From Paracoccus sp. DMF-8 (GTDB taxonomy: Bacteria > Pseudomonadota > Alphaproteobacteria > Rhodobacterales > Rhodobacteraceae), in assembly GCF_029309835.1 (NCBI RefSeq), contig NZ_JARJHL010000017.1, positions 1-64,000 on the forward strand: 64,000 bases of DNA, read 5' to 3'. The notes beneath the pieces are model-generated. The model searched no databases, was not told the DNA's origin, and saw only the letters and a list, made by a program, of their open reading frames with translations. The position numbers and the translations under genes were made by a program. This document shows positions 49,091 through 58,358 of the stretch, in pieces; positions within the stretch are counted from its first letter, which is position 1, and the number at the start of each line of letters is the position of its first letter.

Positions 49091-49164
49091 GGCGGGTTGG
49101 CGGAGAGGTTACGCACCGGATTGCAAATCCGTGAAGACCGGTTCGATTCCGGTACCCGCCTCCA
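49091..49164 (+). tRNA. tRNA-Cys (anticodon GCA)
   Basis: A full cloverleaf folds: acceptor GGCGGGT with ACCCGCC, anticodon loop TTGCAAA in CGGATTGCAAATCCG, T arm CCGGTTCGATTCCGG and encoded CCA. A TTGACC at 49050 may be a -35. The surrounding sequence is full of mobile-element remnants, which fits tRNA genes as integration sites. Confidence 0.93.
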
Positions 49165-49232
49165 AATATTTTCAAACACTTAGCCATCCTCTCGCTGCTG
49201 AACGGCCCAGCCGTTTACAGTTTTGTTCCTGA

Positions 49233-49355
49233 TGTGCCCTTCTGGGCGCGTGCAAGCTTGACCAGAACCACACGCAGTTCGAGGCGCTGTTTGCTGGGCT
49301 GGACTGGCGCAAGGTCAAGGCGTTGGATGTCTGCCCGTCGGCTGCGGCAGAGTGA
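49233..49355 (+). pseudogene. Possible IS66 TnpB-like C-terminal fragment
   Basis: The short frame ends QFEALFAGLDWRKVKALDV before a TGA; the GLDWR ending resembles the end of IS66 accessory proteins (TnpB). There is no start and no other IS66 part. This is a weak similarity judgement from memory. Confidence 0.3.
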
Positions 49356-49409
49356 ATCAACCATTTGGTTTTACGTGTTTTTGCTGGGGCCTGATGATAG
49401 CGTCAGGCC

Positions 49410-49603
49410 ATGCAAGCCAACCCCGCCCTTGATCTCTCCAACATCCCGACCGCGCAAGCCTTCACGAAATCCACGACTACCTGACGCTTGCCCTGGACGC
49501 CTCTGAGCGGCCTTCTGGCTATTCCCAAGCCGATCGGGAAAGCCGCAGCTACATCCGCAGCGCCCTACGCCGTGTTGGTCGGATCATGGAGGGCGTGGCA
49601 TGA
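49410..49603 (+). pseudogene. Short unknown gene, frameshifted
   Basis: ATG opens MQANPALDLSNIPTAQA, then one base is missing (about 49455) and the other frame gives HDYLTLALDASERPSGY and SYIRSALRRVGRIMEGVA to a TGA. The stop overlaps the start of the next ORF (ATGA), showing the two were once coupled. No family is recognised; gene order and size resemble prophage or plasmid genes. Confidence 0.4.
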
Positions 49604-50008
49604 GCGCGCTGGAAAATCACCTGCAAGAACAGCAGGACGCCGCAGCCGCCCTTGCTGAGAACCGCCCATGTTGCTCTGGCTGGCTGCGCAACCCCGGCAC
49701 TGGCAACGCAGGATGATCCGATTATCGCGCTCTGCGATGCGTAGCTCGCGGCCTATGCCGAATGGGATGCCGAGGGCGCCAAGGACGGAGGCGGGAATTT
49801 CGACACGCCGCGCCACAAGGAACTCGATGTGATCAAAGCCCGGCTTGAGGAACAGATCATTCAGACCCATGCGGGCTGTGCTGCGTTCTGGCGCTACATG
49901 GTGCAGGACAACTATCTGTATGATGAGTTGTCGGATTTTCCTGATGTTCGCAGATGGCACCTGTCCAAGCTGCGCGAGTGGGCGGAAGCCCGCGCGCTGG
50001 TCGCCTGA
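49600..50008 (+). pseudogene. Unknown gene with frameshift and in-frame stop
   Basis: MSALENHLQEQQDAAAALAEN breaks near 49665; another frame carries DDPIIALCDA, a TAG at 49742, then LAAYAEWDAEG, GGNFDTPRHKELDVIKARLEEQ and YLYDELSDFPDVRRWHLSKL to the TGA at 50006. The nonsense codon inside otherwise protein-like sequence argues for true decay. Family unknown; the pair of ORFs looks like mobile-element cargo. Confidence 0.4.
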
Positions 50009-50154
50009 AATCACCGCGCCCGGCTCCGGTCGGGCGTTCGGATTCGTCGCATCCGATGCCATCCAATCATTTTCAGGATGTGGGGTTGTTGTGCGGGTAA
50101 ATCTCAACCTCTTCCAGAAAAGTGAATGAAAACAATGATATGCCTGGATAAATG

Positions 50155-50231
50155 GCGGACCCGGAGCGATTCGAACGCCCGACCCCCAGATTCGTAGTCT
50201 GGTGCTCTATCCAGCTGAGCTACGGGTCCGC
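50155..50231 (-). tRNA. tRNA-Arg (anticodon ACG)
   Basis: On the minus strand GCGGACC pairs with GGTCCGC, the D arm contains AGCTCAGCTGGATAGAGC, the anticodon loop is in CAGACTACGAATCTG and the T arm has GGGCGTTCGAATCGCTC. CCA is not clearly encoded. It marks the right edge of the IS island. Confidence 0.93.
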
Positions 50232-50310
50232 TGTGAGGCGGTTATCTAGAGATAGCGGGGGGGGGATGCAAGCGGTAAAACGTCGCCGCGTGAAAGAAAT
50301 GTTGCAAGGC

Positions 50311-51735
50311 TCAGGCGGGGACGGTCGGGCCCGGGAAAACGACCAGTTCGCGGGGCAGCGTCATCAGGAATTCGGTGCCGTCCTCATCGCTGCGCAGCAG
50401 TTTCAGCGCGCCGCCATGGTTGCGCACCAGATCGGCCGAGATCGCCAGCCCCAGCCCCGTGCCGCCCTTGCGCGAGCCGCCCGAGAAGGGTTGGAACAGG
50501 AATTCGCGGGCGCGGGGCGGCAGGCCGGGGCCGGTGTCGCCGACGCGGATCCACCAGTTCGATTCGTCCTCTCCGCCGCCGATCTCGATCGTGCCGGGAC
50601 GGCCGGTGCCCTCGATCGCCTGCCGCGCGTTGCGGATCAGGTTGGTCAGCACGCGGTAAAGCTGGTCGCGGTCGGCGCGGATCATCAGGCCCTGCGGCAC
50701 ATCGGCCAGGAATTCGACCTGCGGCTTGCCGTCGCAGAGCGCGGCGTTCATCGATTCCGCCTCGGTCACCTCGGACACCAGCGTCGCGAGGTTGAAGCGC
50801 GACAGGATCGGCGCGGGTTCTTCGGTCTTGCCGAATGCCAGCGTGGTTTCGCACAGGTTGATGGCGCGGGTGATCGAGTTCACCAGCTTGGGCGCGGCGC
50901 GGCGCACGGCGGGGTCGGCGCTGCTTTCCAGACGGTCGGCGAAAAGCTGGGCGGTGGTCAGGATGTTGCGCAGATCATGGCTGATGCGCGCCACCGCCTG
51001 CCCAAGCTGTGCCAGCCGCGCCTGCTGTTTCAGGGCCGAGGTCACGGTCTTTTGCATCGCGGCCATGGCGGTCTCTGCCTCGTTCAGCTCGCTGAGCCGG
51101 GCCGTGGGGGTGATGATGGCGCGGGCATCCTCGGGGGCGTTGGCATAGGCGGTCATGTGGCTGATGACGCGGCGGATCGGCACCAGCAGCATGCGCTGCG
51201 CGACGATGTTCAGCAAAACCGCCGTGATGACCGCGAAAGCCGCCGAAATCAGCAGCATACGCAGGCCGAAGTCGATCATTTCCTGACGCAGCGTCGCCGT
51301 GTCGGTGGTGATCTCGATCAACTGCCCGGCCTGTTTCACCGGCTCGCCCATGATGCGGATGACGCGGTTTTCGGGGGTTGCGATCTGCACGACCGCATCG
51401 CGGATCGCGGTCCAGAAGGGCTGGTCGCGCAGGTCGTAGGTCTCGGCAATCGGGCCGGGAATCGGCGAGGACAGGACAAGCTGGCGCACGTCATTGCGGC
51501 GCAGGACCACGTTGAAGACACCGGCGTTTTCCAGCAGTTCCGATTCCAGATCGGCGGCGATCGCCTCATCCGTGGCCAGCAGGGCAAGGCTGGCGATCTG
51601 GGCCCGTTCCAGCCGCGATTCCAGAAAGTTCAGCCGGTAGTTGGAAATCGACGGAAAGACGATCAGCACCTCGGCCAGAAGCACGAAAATACCGGTCAGA
51701 AGCGCAAAGCGGCCCGAGAGCGTATTCAGGGACAT
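50311..51735 (-). CDS. Orphan sensor histidine kinase with HAMP-like region
   Basis: The 474-residue protein has TM1 near residues 9-30, a periplasmic sensor loop (about 31-160), TM2 near 163-187, a HAMP-like linker with VPIRRVISHMTAYANAPED, then an unusual H-box ISHDLRNILTTAQLF (usual is HELRTP), N-box NLIRNARQAIE, G1 DTGPGLPP and G2 GGTGLGLAIS. The ATG at 51733-51735 seems best. No response regulator is next to it, so its partner is unknown. Stimulus unknown. Confidence 0.88.
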   Translation of the reverse strand: MSLNTLSGRFALLTGIFVLLAEVLIVFPSISNYRLNFLESRLERAQIASLALLATDEAIAADLESELLENAGVFNVVLRRNDVRQLVLSSPIPGPIAETYDLRDQPFWTAIRDAVVQIATPENRVIRIMGEPVKQAGQLIEITTDTATLRQEMIDFGLRMLLISAAFAVITAVLLNIVAQRMLLVPIRRVISHMTAYANAPEDARAIITPTARLSELNEAETAMAAMQKTVTSALKQQARLAQLGQAVARISHDLRNILTTAQLFADRLESSADPAVRRAAPKLVNSITRAINLCETTLAFGKTEEPAPILSRFNLATLVSEVTEAESMNAALCDGKPQVEFLADVPQGLMIRADRDQLYRVLTNLIRNARQAIEGTGRPGTIEIGGGEDESNWWIRVGDTGPGLPPRAREFLFQPFSGGSRKGGTGLGLAISADLVRNHGGALKLLRSDEDGTEFLMTLPRELVVFPGPTVPA

Positions 51736-52002
51736 CTTTTCGTCTTCTCTTTCGTCATCGCAAGCCATGCATCATCTGTCGTCCGAGGACATAGGCCTTT
51801 GACGCGCACAGTTCAAACAACTGTGAGCATTATCGGGTTCCCTGCATCGCCACGACATGCGAAATATCCGCAATCCGGGCAATTCCCCGCCCTTCGGTGG
51901 TTGACTCGCGCAAGGGGGGAGATTATGCAACACGCCTCGAATAGACCGGCGTGTTTTAGTGGGTGTCCCATACGTCTCGCGCCTTGACCCGGAGTTAGAA
52001 CG

Positions 52003-52140
52003 ATGTCGAAACGCACTTTCCAGCCGTCGAACCTGGTTCGCGCCCATCGCCACGGCTTTCGTGCGCGCATGGCGACCAAGGGTGGCCGTCGCGTGCTGAA
52101 CGCCCGCCGCGCCAAGGGCCGCAAGAAACTGTCGGCATGA
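52003..52140 (+). CDS. rpmH: 50S ribosomal protein L34
   Basis: Encodes 45 residues: [19 protein letters not shown] then [20 protein letters not shown], classic L34 with one extra N-terminal residue. Not listed by length-based searches, but certain from sequence. It begins the rpmH-rnpA-yidD cluster. Confidence 0.96.
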   Translation: MSKRTFQPSNLVRAHRHGFRARMATKGGRRVLNARRAKGRKKLSA

Positions 52141-52161
52141 TCTGGCGCCTTCGGGCGCAAG

Positions 52162-52689
52162 ATGGGCCACCAGCAAAGGCCGAAGCCGATGCCGCCACTG
52201 CCTCCCGACGCTGACCGCAAGGTCCTGCCGACGGGTTCGGGAGGGGCGGTTTCCTGCATCCCGGATCCTGAGATCGACACCGCCCCCGCAACCTTTGCCG
52301 GGGGCTTCGCGATTTCGCGCAACCGTCCCGATTTCCTGCGCGCCGCGCAGGCCCGCAGGCATGGCACGGCAGGCTTTCTGCTGCAGGCGCGGCAGCGGCG
52401 CGAGGATGAACCCGCCGAAAGGCCGGTGCGTGTCGGCTATACCTGTTCGAAAAAGATCGGCAACGCGGTTGCCCGCAACCGCGCCAAGCGTCGCCTGCGC
52501 GAGGTCGCCCGCAAGGTCGTGCCGCAACTGGCCCGCCCCGGTTGGGATTATGTGCTGGTCGCACGCCCCGGCGCGACGATTGCCCGCGATTTCGCCGATC
52601 TGCTGGCCGATCTGACCGAGGCACTGGGCCGCATCCACGACGCGCCGCAAAAGCCGCGCCCGGACCGCCGCGCAAAGGCCCCGGCATGA
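52162..52689 (+). CDS. rnpA: Ribonuclease P protein component
   Basis: RnpA helps the catalytic RNA of RNase P mature tRNA 5' ends. The RNR motif [18 protein letters not shown] and [12 protein letters not shown] opening region are clear. From ATG 52162 (175 residues) it has a Pro-rich N-terminal extension of about 50 residues; ATG 52189 is another start. Its TGA overlaps the yidD ATG. Confidence 0.92.
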   Translation: MGHQQRPKPMPPLPPDADRKVLPTGSGGAVSCIPDPEIDTAPATFAGGFAISRNRPDFLRAAQARRHGTAGFLLQARQRREDEPAERPVRVGYTCSKKIGNAVARNRAKRRLREVARKVVPQLARPGWDYVLVARPGATIARDFADLLADLTEALGRIHDAPQKPRPDRRAKAPA

Positions 52690-52970
52690 ACCCGCTGGCC
52701 CATGCCCTCGCCCTGCCCGTTCGCGCCTATCGGCTGATCGCCAGCCCGTGGGTCGGTCACGGCTGCCGCTTTCAGCCGACCTGTTCGGCCTATGCGCTGC
52801 AGGCGCTGGAACATCACGGCGGCTGTCGCGGCGGCTGGCTGACGCTGCGTCGCATCTGTCGCTGCCATCCGTGGGGCGGTCAGGGCTACGATCCCGTCCC
52901 CGGCACGCCCGAGGCCCTTGATGCCGCCCGGAACGCCCCCGACCAACCGCACCCCGATGACATCCGGTGA
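52686..52970 (+). CDS. yidD: Membrane protein insertion efficiency factor YidD
   Basis: The 94-residue protein holds the YidD signature [20 protein letters not shown], then [21 protein letters not shown], with its conserved Cys residues. It assists YidC. It overlaps both neighbours (ATGA in, GTGA out). Confidence 0.94.
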   Translation: MNPLAHALALPVRAYRLIASPWVGHGCRFQPTCSAYALQALEHHGGCRGGWLTLRRICRCHPWGGQGYDPVPGTPEALDAARNAPDQPHPDDIR

Positions 52971-53896
52971 CCTTCGTCGCCCTTGCCCAGTGTATCGCCA
53001 TGAACGCCCCCGAACCGATTGCTGCCGACGACGATGATATCGGCGAGATCCACCCGCTGTTTCGCGGCGCGCCCTCGTCCACCGATTTCCGCAAGCTGCG
53101 CAAACGGCTGGTGCGCGAGGTGCGTTCGGCCATCGACACCTATGACATGATCCGCCCCGGCGACCGCTGGCTGGTCTGCCTGTCGGGCGGCAAGGACAGC
53201 TATACCATGCTGGCGATCCTGCATGAATTGCAGTGGCGCGGGCTTTTGCCGGTCGAGATTCTGGCCTGCAATCTGGATCAGGGCCAGCCCGGTTTTCCGG
53301 CGACGGTCCTGCCCGAATTCCTGACCGACCGGCATGTCGCCCATCGCATCGAATATCAGGACACCTATTCCATCGTGAAGGAAAAGGTGCCTGCGGGCCG
53401 CACCTATTGCGCGCTGTGTTCGCGGCTGCGGCGCGGCAATCTGTATCGCATCGCCCGCGAGGAGCGCTGTTCCGCCGTGGTTCTGGGCCATCATCGCGAC
53501 GATATTCTGGAAACCTTTTTCATGAACCTGTTCCACGGCGGCAGGCTGGCCTCGATGCCGCCCAAGCTGTTGAACGAGGAAGGCGACCTGAACGTCCTGC
53601 GCCCCCTTGCCTTCGTGGCGGAATCCGATTGCGAGAAATTCACCCGCGCCATGAATTACCCGGTGATCCCCTGCGATCTCTGCGGCAGTCCGGAAGGCCT
53701 GCAACGCGCGCAGGTGAAAAAGCTGCTGGACGAATGGGAAAGCCGCAGTCCGGGGCGGCGGCAGGTGATGTTCCGCGCGCTGATGAACGTCCGCCCGTCG
53801 CATCTGCCGGACCCGTCGCTGTTCGACTTCACCGCCCTGGATCCGAATGGATCGCATTTTAGCGAAATTTCACCCCCGAAACTGCGCGAACATTAA
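52967..53896 (+). CDS. ttcA: tRNA 2-thiocytidine(32) synthetase TtcA
   Basis: The 309-residue enzyme thiolates C32 of some tRNAs. PP-loop motif [11 protein letters not shown] and CxxC pairs (YCALCSR and CDLCGSP), which hold a 4Fe-4S cluster, are visible, with [15 protein letters not shown]. The GTG start overlaps the yidD stop; an ATG 11 codons later is possible. Inserted in what is usually an uninterrupted yidD-yidC order. Confidence 0.94.
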   Translation: MTFVALAQCIAMNAPEPIAADDDDIGEIHPLFRGAPSSTDFRKLRKRLVREVRSAIDTYDMIRPGDRWLVCLSGGKDSYTMLAILHELQWRGLLPVEILACNLDQGQPGFPATVLPEFLTDRHVAHRIEYQDTYSIVKEKVPAGRTYCALCSRLRRGNLYRIAREERCSAVVLGHHRDDILETFFMNLFHGGRLASMPPKLLNEEGDLNVLRPLAFVAESDCEKFTRAMNYPVIPCDLCGSPEGLQRAQVKKLLDEWESRSPGRRQVMFRALMNVRPSHLPDPSLFDFTALDPNGSHFSEISPPKLREH

Positions 53897-53950
53897 CCGA
53901 ACGCTCACCAGAACCGGGCCAGACTGACCGGGATGTGACATGATTCGGAA

Positions 53951-55264
53951 ATGCTTATGCCCTTCGCAGCTTCTGGCCTTCTTTCTGCCCTTGGTGACAG
54001 GGTGTCGCGGCGCTGCCGCCGCATGCGTTCGGGGCGCAGTCGCGCGGCGCTGGTGCTGCGGCTGGAAAACCCTGATGTGCTGCGGCTGTCGCTTGGCCCG
54101 ACGGTCATGGCGCAGCTTGTGGCGACCATCGCCCGCGAATTGTCGCGTGATCTGAATACGCGCGACCCCGTCCGGATCGCGGGGCACGGAATCGCGGGAC
54201 ACGGGGAATTCCGGGTGATGCTGGCCCGGATGTCCCCGCGCGAATTGTTGCGCTGCGCCGATATCATCCGCGACCTGGGGCAAGCGGGGGTGACCGTTTC
54301 CGGCCAGCGCCTTTTGCCCGCCCTGACGGGCGTGGTGATCCGCGACCTGACCGGCGATACCGCCGAAGATGCGCTGTTCGATTTCGGCAGCCATGTGCTG
54401 GCCCGGTCCGGTCCGGGCGCCGGTGGCCCTGTCGCGATTCTGGGCTATGAGCCTGCACTGGTCGCGCCGCATCTGCCGCAGGCGCCGCTGTTCTCGCCCG
54501 ACTGGCTGGATCTGCGCTTTCATCCCCGGCTCTGCGCCGACACCGGCATCATCCGCGGGGCAGAGGTCGAACCGATCCTGCGCCATCCCGAATTGGGCCA
54601 GATCGAGCCGCAATCCTTCGTCCACCGCCTGTCCCCCGACGAACTGGCGGAACTGACCCGCGCCATGGTCCGCATGGCCGTCGACAGCCTGCGGGGCTGG
54701 GACGGCGCCGGAGCGGGGATCGAGTCGCTGACGCTGCGTCTTGGCGACGATCAGATCGACCACCCCGATCTTGCGGATATCATCCTGTGGGAACTCGACC
54801 GTCAGGACATGGCCCCGGCGCGGATCTGCATCACCTTCCCGCGCGGTGCCGATCAGATCGCCGCCAACGGCCATGCCCGTCACAATACCGAACGGCTTGC
54901 CGCCGCGGGCTGCCCGCTCGAGCTGGACGAATTCGGTCTGGGCAGCGCCCGCGTCGATGACCTGCGCAGATATCGGGTCAGATCCGTGCGGATCAGCCCC
55001 GCCTTCACCGATCAATGCGACCACCAGCCCGAACAGCAGCGCATGATCCTGGCCATTCTGGCGCTGGCCGAACATTTCGGTCTGCACACCGTCGCGCTGG
55101 ATGTCCGCACCGCCGCCGAACGCTCTTTCCTGACCCAGATCGGCGTCGATCATCTGCATGGCGATGCGATTTCTCTGCCCCTCGGCCAGCGCGAAATGAC
55201 CCGCTTTCTGGCAGAGACGCAACGTCCGGCGCCGGTTTCCCTGCCGATGCGCCATGCCGGGTAA
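53951..55264 (+). CDS. Degenerate EAL-domain protein (c-di-GMP-related, likely non-catalytic)
   Basis: The 437-residue protein has a GGDEF-like N-terminal half (about 30-160, with GHGEF in place of GGDEF) and an EAL-like C-terminal half. Catalytic motifs are changed: EAL is EVE in RGAEVEPILRHPELGQ; the LEITES-like segment is ICITFPRG (Glu lost); DDFG is DEFG; KIDRSF is RISPAF; the AEGVET region is LDVRTAAE. So hydrolysis of c-di-GMP is unlikely; binding or a scaffold role is more probable. The segment IAGHGIAGHG reflects a 15-nt tandem duplication. It follows ttcA by 54 nt. Confidence 0.78.
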   Translation: MLMPFAASGLLSALGDRVSRRCRRMRSGRSRAALVLRLENPDVLRLSLGPTVMAQLVATIARELSRDLNTRDPVRIAGHGIAGHGEFRVMLARMSPRELLRCADIIRDLGQAGVTVSGQRLLPALTGVVIRDLTGDTAEDALFDFGSHVLARSGPGAGGPVAILGYEPALVAPHLPQAPLFSPDWLDLRFHPRLCADTGIIRGAEVEPILRHPELGQIEPQSFVHRLSPDELAELTRAMVRMAVDSLRGWDGAGAGIESLTLRLGDDQIDHPDLADIILWELDRQDMAPARICITFPRGADQIAANGHARHNTERLAAAGCPLELDEFGLGSARVDDLRRYRVRSVRISPAFTDQCDHQPEQQRMILAILALAEHFGLHTVALDVRTAAERSFLTQIGVDHLHGDAISLPLGQREMTRFLAETQRPAPVSLPMRHAG

Positions 55265-55699
55265 GGCGTTCACGGGATCGCGGATCAATGCCCCCTCGCG
55301 ATCCTGTGACCATCTGCGCTCACGCGCACAGCATCCGGGCGACGGGCAGTGACGGGCCTTCGTCAGGCAGAGATGCCCGTCATCATCGCACCCGCACCCC
55401 GGAACGCCGATGGCTCATTGTTCCGGCGGCGATCCCTGCCGCCACGCGCAACATTGCCTGCGGAGCCGGCCCGATCTGTCCGAACGCCACGTTCCTGCCA
55501 CAGCCGGATCCGCCGCACGGCAGATCCTCGCCGCACCGGATCGCCGGTGTTTTTCCGCGCACCGTTCAGCCCACCCCATCAGACGAACGCACGGGAATTC
55601 GCACGGTGCCGGGGGCAAATTCCCTCGACCTTTGGCCGGGGCTTCTGTTGAACCGGCCCGGAATGCGACGGAAGATGCTCGACGAAGGACCCGCCCGGC
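55265..55699. other. Gene-free stretch before yidC
   Basis: About 435 nt. Open frames run through it but none has a ribosome site or known motif. It presumably holds the yidC promoter; none was clear. I see no RNA gene. Confidence 0.5.
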
Positions 55700-58117
55700 A
55701 TGAATGACAACAACCGCAACCTGATTCTGGCGATGGTGCTATCGGCGCTGGTCATGATCGTCTGGACGATCTTCTTCCAGCCCGAAACCCCACAGCCCGC
55801 GCCGCAGACCACTGCGGAAAGCCAACAGGCCGATCCGGCAGCCCCGGCCGCGCCGAATGCGGGCACGACCGCGCCCAGCCTTGACGACGCGGCGCCCGCC
55901 GCGGCGGGCGATCCCACGCAGACCGCCGCCCGCGTCCAGATCGAAACGCCTTCGCTGAAAGGCTCGATCTCGCTGGCCGGTGGCCGCGTCGACGATCTGG
56001 AACTGCTGGGCTACCGCGAGACGCTGGACGAAAATTCGCCCTATGTCCGCCTGCTGTCGCCGACCTCGTCCACGCAGGTGAGCAATGATGGCTCGGCCGT
56101 CGCGCCCGGCGGCAATACCGGGATCACCGTCAACAAACCCTATTACGCGGTCTATGGCTGGATACCCGCCGCCGGAACGGATCCGGCGCTGGTTCCCGGT
56201 CCGATGACGCTGTGGGAACTGGAATCGGGCAGCACGCTGGCCCCCGGCCAGCCGGTGACGCTGCGTTGGGACAATGGCGCGGGCCAGATCTTTCGCCGCA
56301 CCTTCGAGCTGGACGACAAATTCCTGTTCACCGTGACGCAGGCGCTGGAAAACACCGCCGACAGGCCGTTTTCCGCCGCGCCCTATGGCATCCTTGCCCG
56401 CCACGGCCGCCCCGACACCCAGAATTTTTTCGTCCTGCACGAGGGCGCGGTCGGCATGACCGACGGCAAGCTGCTGGAAATGAAATACAAGGGTATCGCC
56501 GATCTTGATCCGGTCGCGGGCGAAGGTCCCGCCGAAATCATTCAGGTGGACGAAAACGGCTGGATCGGCTTTACCGACAAATACTGGATGACGACGCTGG
56601 CGCCCGCGCCCGGCCAGTCCTTTTCGGCGGTGGTGCGCTATGCGCCGGGCGCCGACATCTACCAGACCGAAGCCCGCCTGCCGATGCAGACGGTTGCGCC
56701 CGGCGCCTCGACCTCGTCCAGCACCTATCTGTTTGCAGGCGCCAAGGTCTGGGAAACCATCACCGACTATCAGGAAACCCCCGGCATCGACCGTTTCGTG
56801 GATTCGATCGACTGGGGCTGGTTCTATTTCCTGACCAAACCGATTTTCCGCCTGCTGCACTGGCTGCATGCGATGATCGGCAACATGGGCTGGGCGATCA
56901 TCGCGCTGACCGTCGTGCTGAAATTCCTGGTCTTTCCGCTGGCCCGCAAATCCTACATCTCGATGGCCAAGATGAAGGAACTGCAGCCCGAGATGGAGGC
57001 GATCAAGGAACGCACCGGCGACGACCGCACGAAATACCAAAAAGAGGTGATGGAGCTTTACAAGCGCGAAAAGGTGAACCCCGCAGCGGGCTGTTTGCCG
57101 GTGCTGCTGCAGATCCCGATCTTCTTTTCGCTGTATAAGGTGATCTTCGTCACCATCGAACTGCGCCACGCCCCTTGGGTCGGCTGGATCCGCGACCTGT
57201 CCGCGCCCGATCCGTCCAGCCTGTGGAACCTGTTCGGCGTCCTGCCCTGGGCCGCGCCCGCGCAAGGCACGATGCTGCATTCGTTTTCACTGCCGATCCT
57301 CGCGATCATCCTGGGCATTTCGATGTGGATGCAGCAAAAGCTGAACCCGGCGCCCGCCGATCCCGCGCAAAAGGTGATCTTTGCATGGATGCCGTGGATC
57401 TTCATGCTGATGCTGGGCGGCTTTGCCTCGGGTCTGGTGCTGTATTGGATCGCGAACAACGTCATCACCATCATTCAGCAATATACGATCATGTCGATGC
57501 ACGGCCACCGGCCCGATCTGTTCGGCAATATCAAATCCAGCATCCGGCCGCAGAAATCCGCGGCCAAGGCACCCCCCAAAGGCAAGGGAAATGACCGCGA
57601 CCGTCGCGCTGATCCGTCGCCACCCGATCAAGGCGATCGGGGGCGAGGATCTGCGCGAAACCGTGCTGCACCCGTCGCGCGCGATCGAGGGGGACCGTCA
57701 GTGGGCGCTGCTGCATCAGGGGGGCGAACGCCACGCCGGCGACAGCCGTCATCCCGCCCGCTGGCTGCCGAAAAGCTGTTTCCTGCAAGGCGCGAAATCC
57801 TCGCGCCTTCAGGCCATTCAGGGCGGGTGGAACGATCAGGGCCGGATCGCCCTGACCCATCCCGATCTGACCGGGCTGGATTTCGACCCGGAAACCGAAG
57901 GCACGCGGCTGATCGACTGGATCCGCCCGCTCTGGCCCGAAGGGTTTCCGATCCCGACCCGTCTGGTCCGCGCACCGGCCGCCTTTGCCGATGTCAGCCA
58001 GCCCTGGCTGTCGATCCTGTCGCTTGGCACGCTGCGCGATCTGGAAGGCCGCCTTGGCCAGCCGGTCGGCACCAGCCGCTGGCGCGGCAACCTCTGGGTC
58101 GAAGGCTGGCCCCCTAG
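55700..58117 (+). CDS. yidC: Membrane protein insertase YidC, apparent stop loss
   Basis: The first 630 residues are a full YidC: N-terminal membrane anchor (LILAMVLSALVMIVWTIFF), periplasmic domain, then the conserved core of five helices with the hydrophilic-groove Arg region (FPLARKSYISMAKMKELQPEM) and GFASGLVLYWIANNVITIIQQ. Near 57585 the expected end KGKG(K) and TGA is skipped: the sequence GGGAAATGACC lacks an A that would give GGGAAAATGACC and an ATGA overlap with MOSC. The frame thus runs 170 more codons through the next gene in a different frame. I read this as a single-base loss (error or mutation). Confidence 0.9.
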   Translation: MNDNNRNLILAMVLSALVMIVWTIFFQPETPQPAPQTTAESQQADPAAPAAPNAGTTAPSLDDAAPAAAGDPTQTAARVQIETPSLKGSISLAGGRVDDLELLGYRETLDENSPYVRLLSPTSSTQVSNDGSAVAPGGNTGITVNKPYYAVYGWIPAAGTDPALVPGPMTLWELESGSTLAPGQPVTLRWDNGAGQIFRRTFELDDKFLFTVTQALENTADRPFSAAPYGILARHGRPDTQNFFVLHEGAVGMTDGKLLEMKYKGIADLDPVAGEGPAEIIQVDENGWIGFTDKYWMTTLAPAPGQSFSAVVRYAPGADIYQTEARLPMQTVAPGASTSSSTYLFAGAKVWETITDYQETPGIDRFVDSIDWGWFYFLTKPIFRLLHWLHAMIGNMGWAIIALTVVLKFLVFPLARKSYISMAKMKELQPEMEAIKERTGDDRTKYQKEVMELYKREKVNPAAGCLPVLLQIPIFFSLYKVIFVTIELRHAPWVGWIRDLSAPDPSSLWNLFGVLPWAAPAQGTMLHSFSLPILAIILGISMWMQQKLNPAPADPAQKVIFAWMPWIFMLMLGGFASGLVLYWIANNVITIIQQYTIMSMHGHRPDLFGNIKSSIRPQKSAAKAPPKGKGNDRDRRADPSPPDQGDRGRGSARNRAAPVARDRGGPSVGAAASGGRTPRRRQPSSRPLAAEKLFPARREILAPSGHSGRVERSGPDRPDPSRSDRAGFRPGNRRHAADRLDPPALARRVSDPDPSGPRTGRLCRCQPALAVDPVAWHAARSGRPPWPAGRHQPLARQPLGRRLAP

Positions 58118-58358
58118 GCTTGAACGCGACCTCATCGGCCGCATCCTGCAGATCGGTCAGGTCGAGCTGCGCGTGGCCGAACCCATCGGCCGCTGCCCGG
58201 CAACCAGCGCCGATACCGAAACCGGGCTGATCGACATCGACATGCCCGCCGCCCTGAAACGCCATTTCGGCCATTCCGATTTCGGCATCTACGCACAGGT
58301 CGTCACCGGCGGCACCATCCGCCCTGGCGACCGCATCGACATACAGGACCAGCCGTGA
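57591..58358 (+). CDS. MOSC-domain protein
   Basis: The 255-residue protein begins TATVALIRRHPIKAIGGEDL and holds the MOSC sequence pattern with RWRGNLWVEGWPP and RPGDRIDI near the end; the Cys typical of sulfur transfer (CPATSADTET) is present. MOSC proteins (YcbX-like) carry molybdenum-cofactor-linked reductions. ATG 57591. Its TGA overlaps engB (GTGA). Confidence 0.88.
   Translation: MTATVALIRRHPIKAIGGEDLRETVLHPSRAIEGDRQWALLHQGGERHAGDSRHPARWLPKSCFLQGAKSSRLQAIQGGWNDQGRIALTHPDLTGLDFDPETEGTRLIDWIRPLWPEGFPIPTRLVRAPAAFADVSQPWLSILSLGTLRDLEGRLGQPVGTSRWRGNLWVEGWPPRLERDLIGRILQIGQVELRVAEPIGRCPATSADTETGLIDIDMPAALKRHFGHSDFGIYAQVVTGGTIRPGDRIDIQDQP

Noticed and set aside
55015..55707. A plus-strand open frame across the gap before yidC
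   Set aside because: It begins inside the EAL gene in another frame and has no motif or ribosome site.
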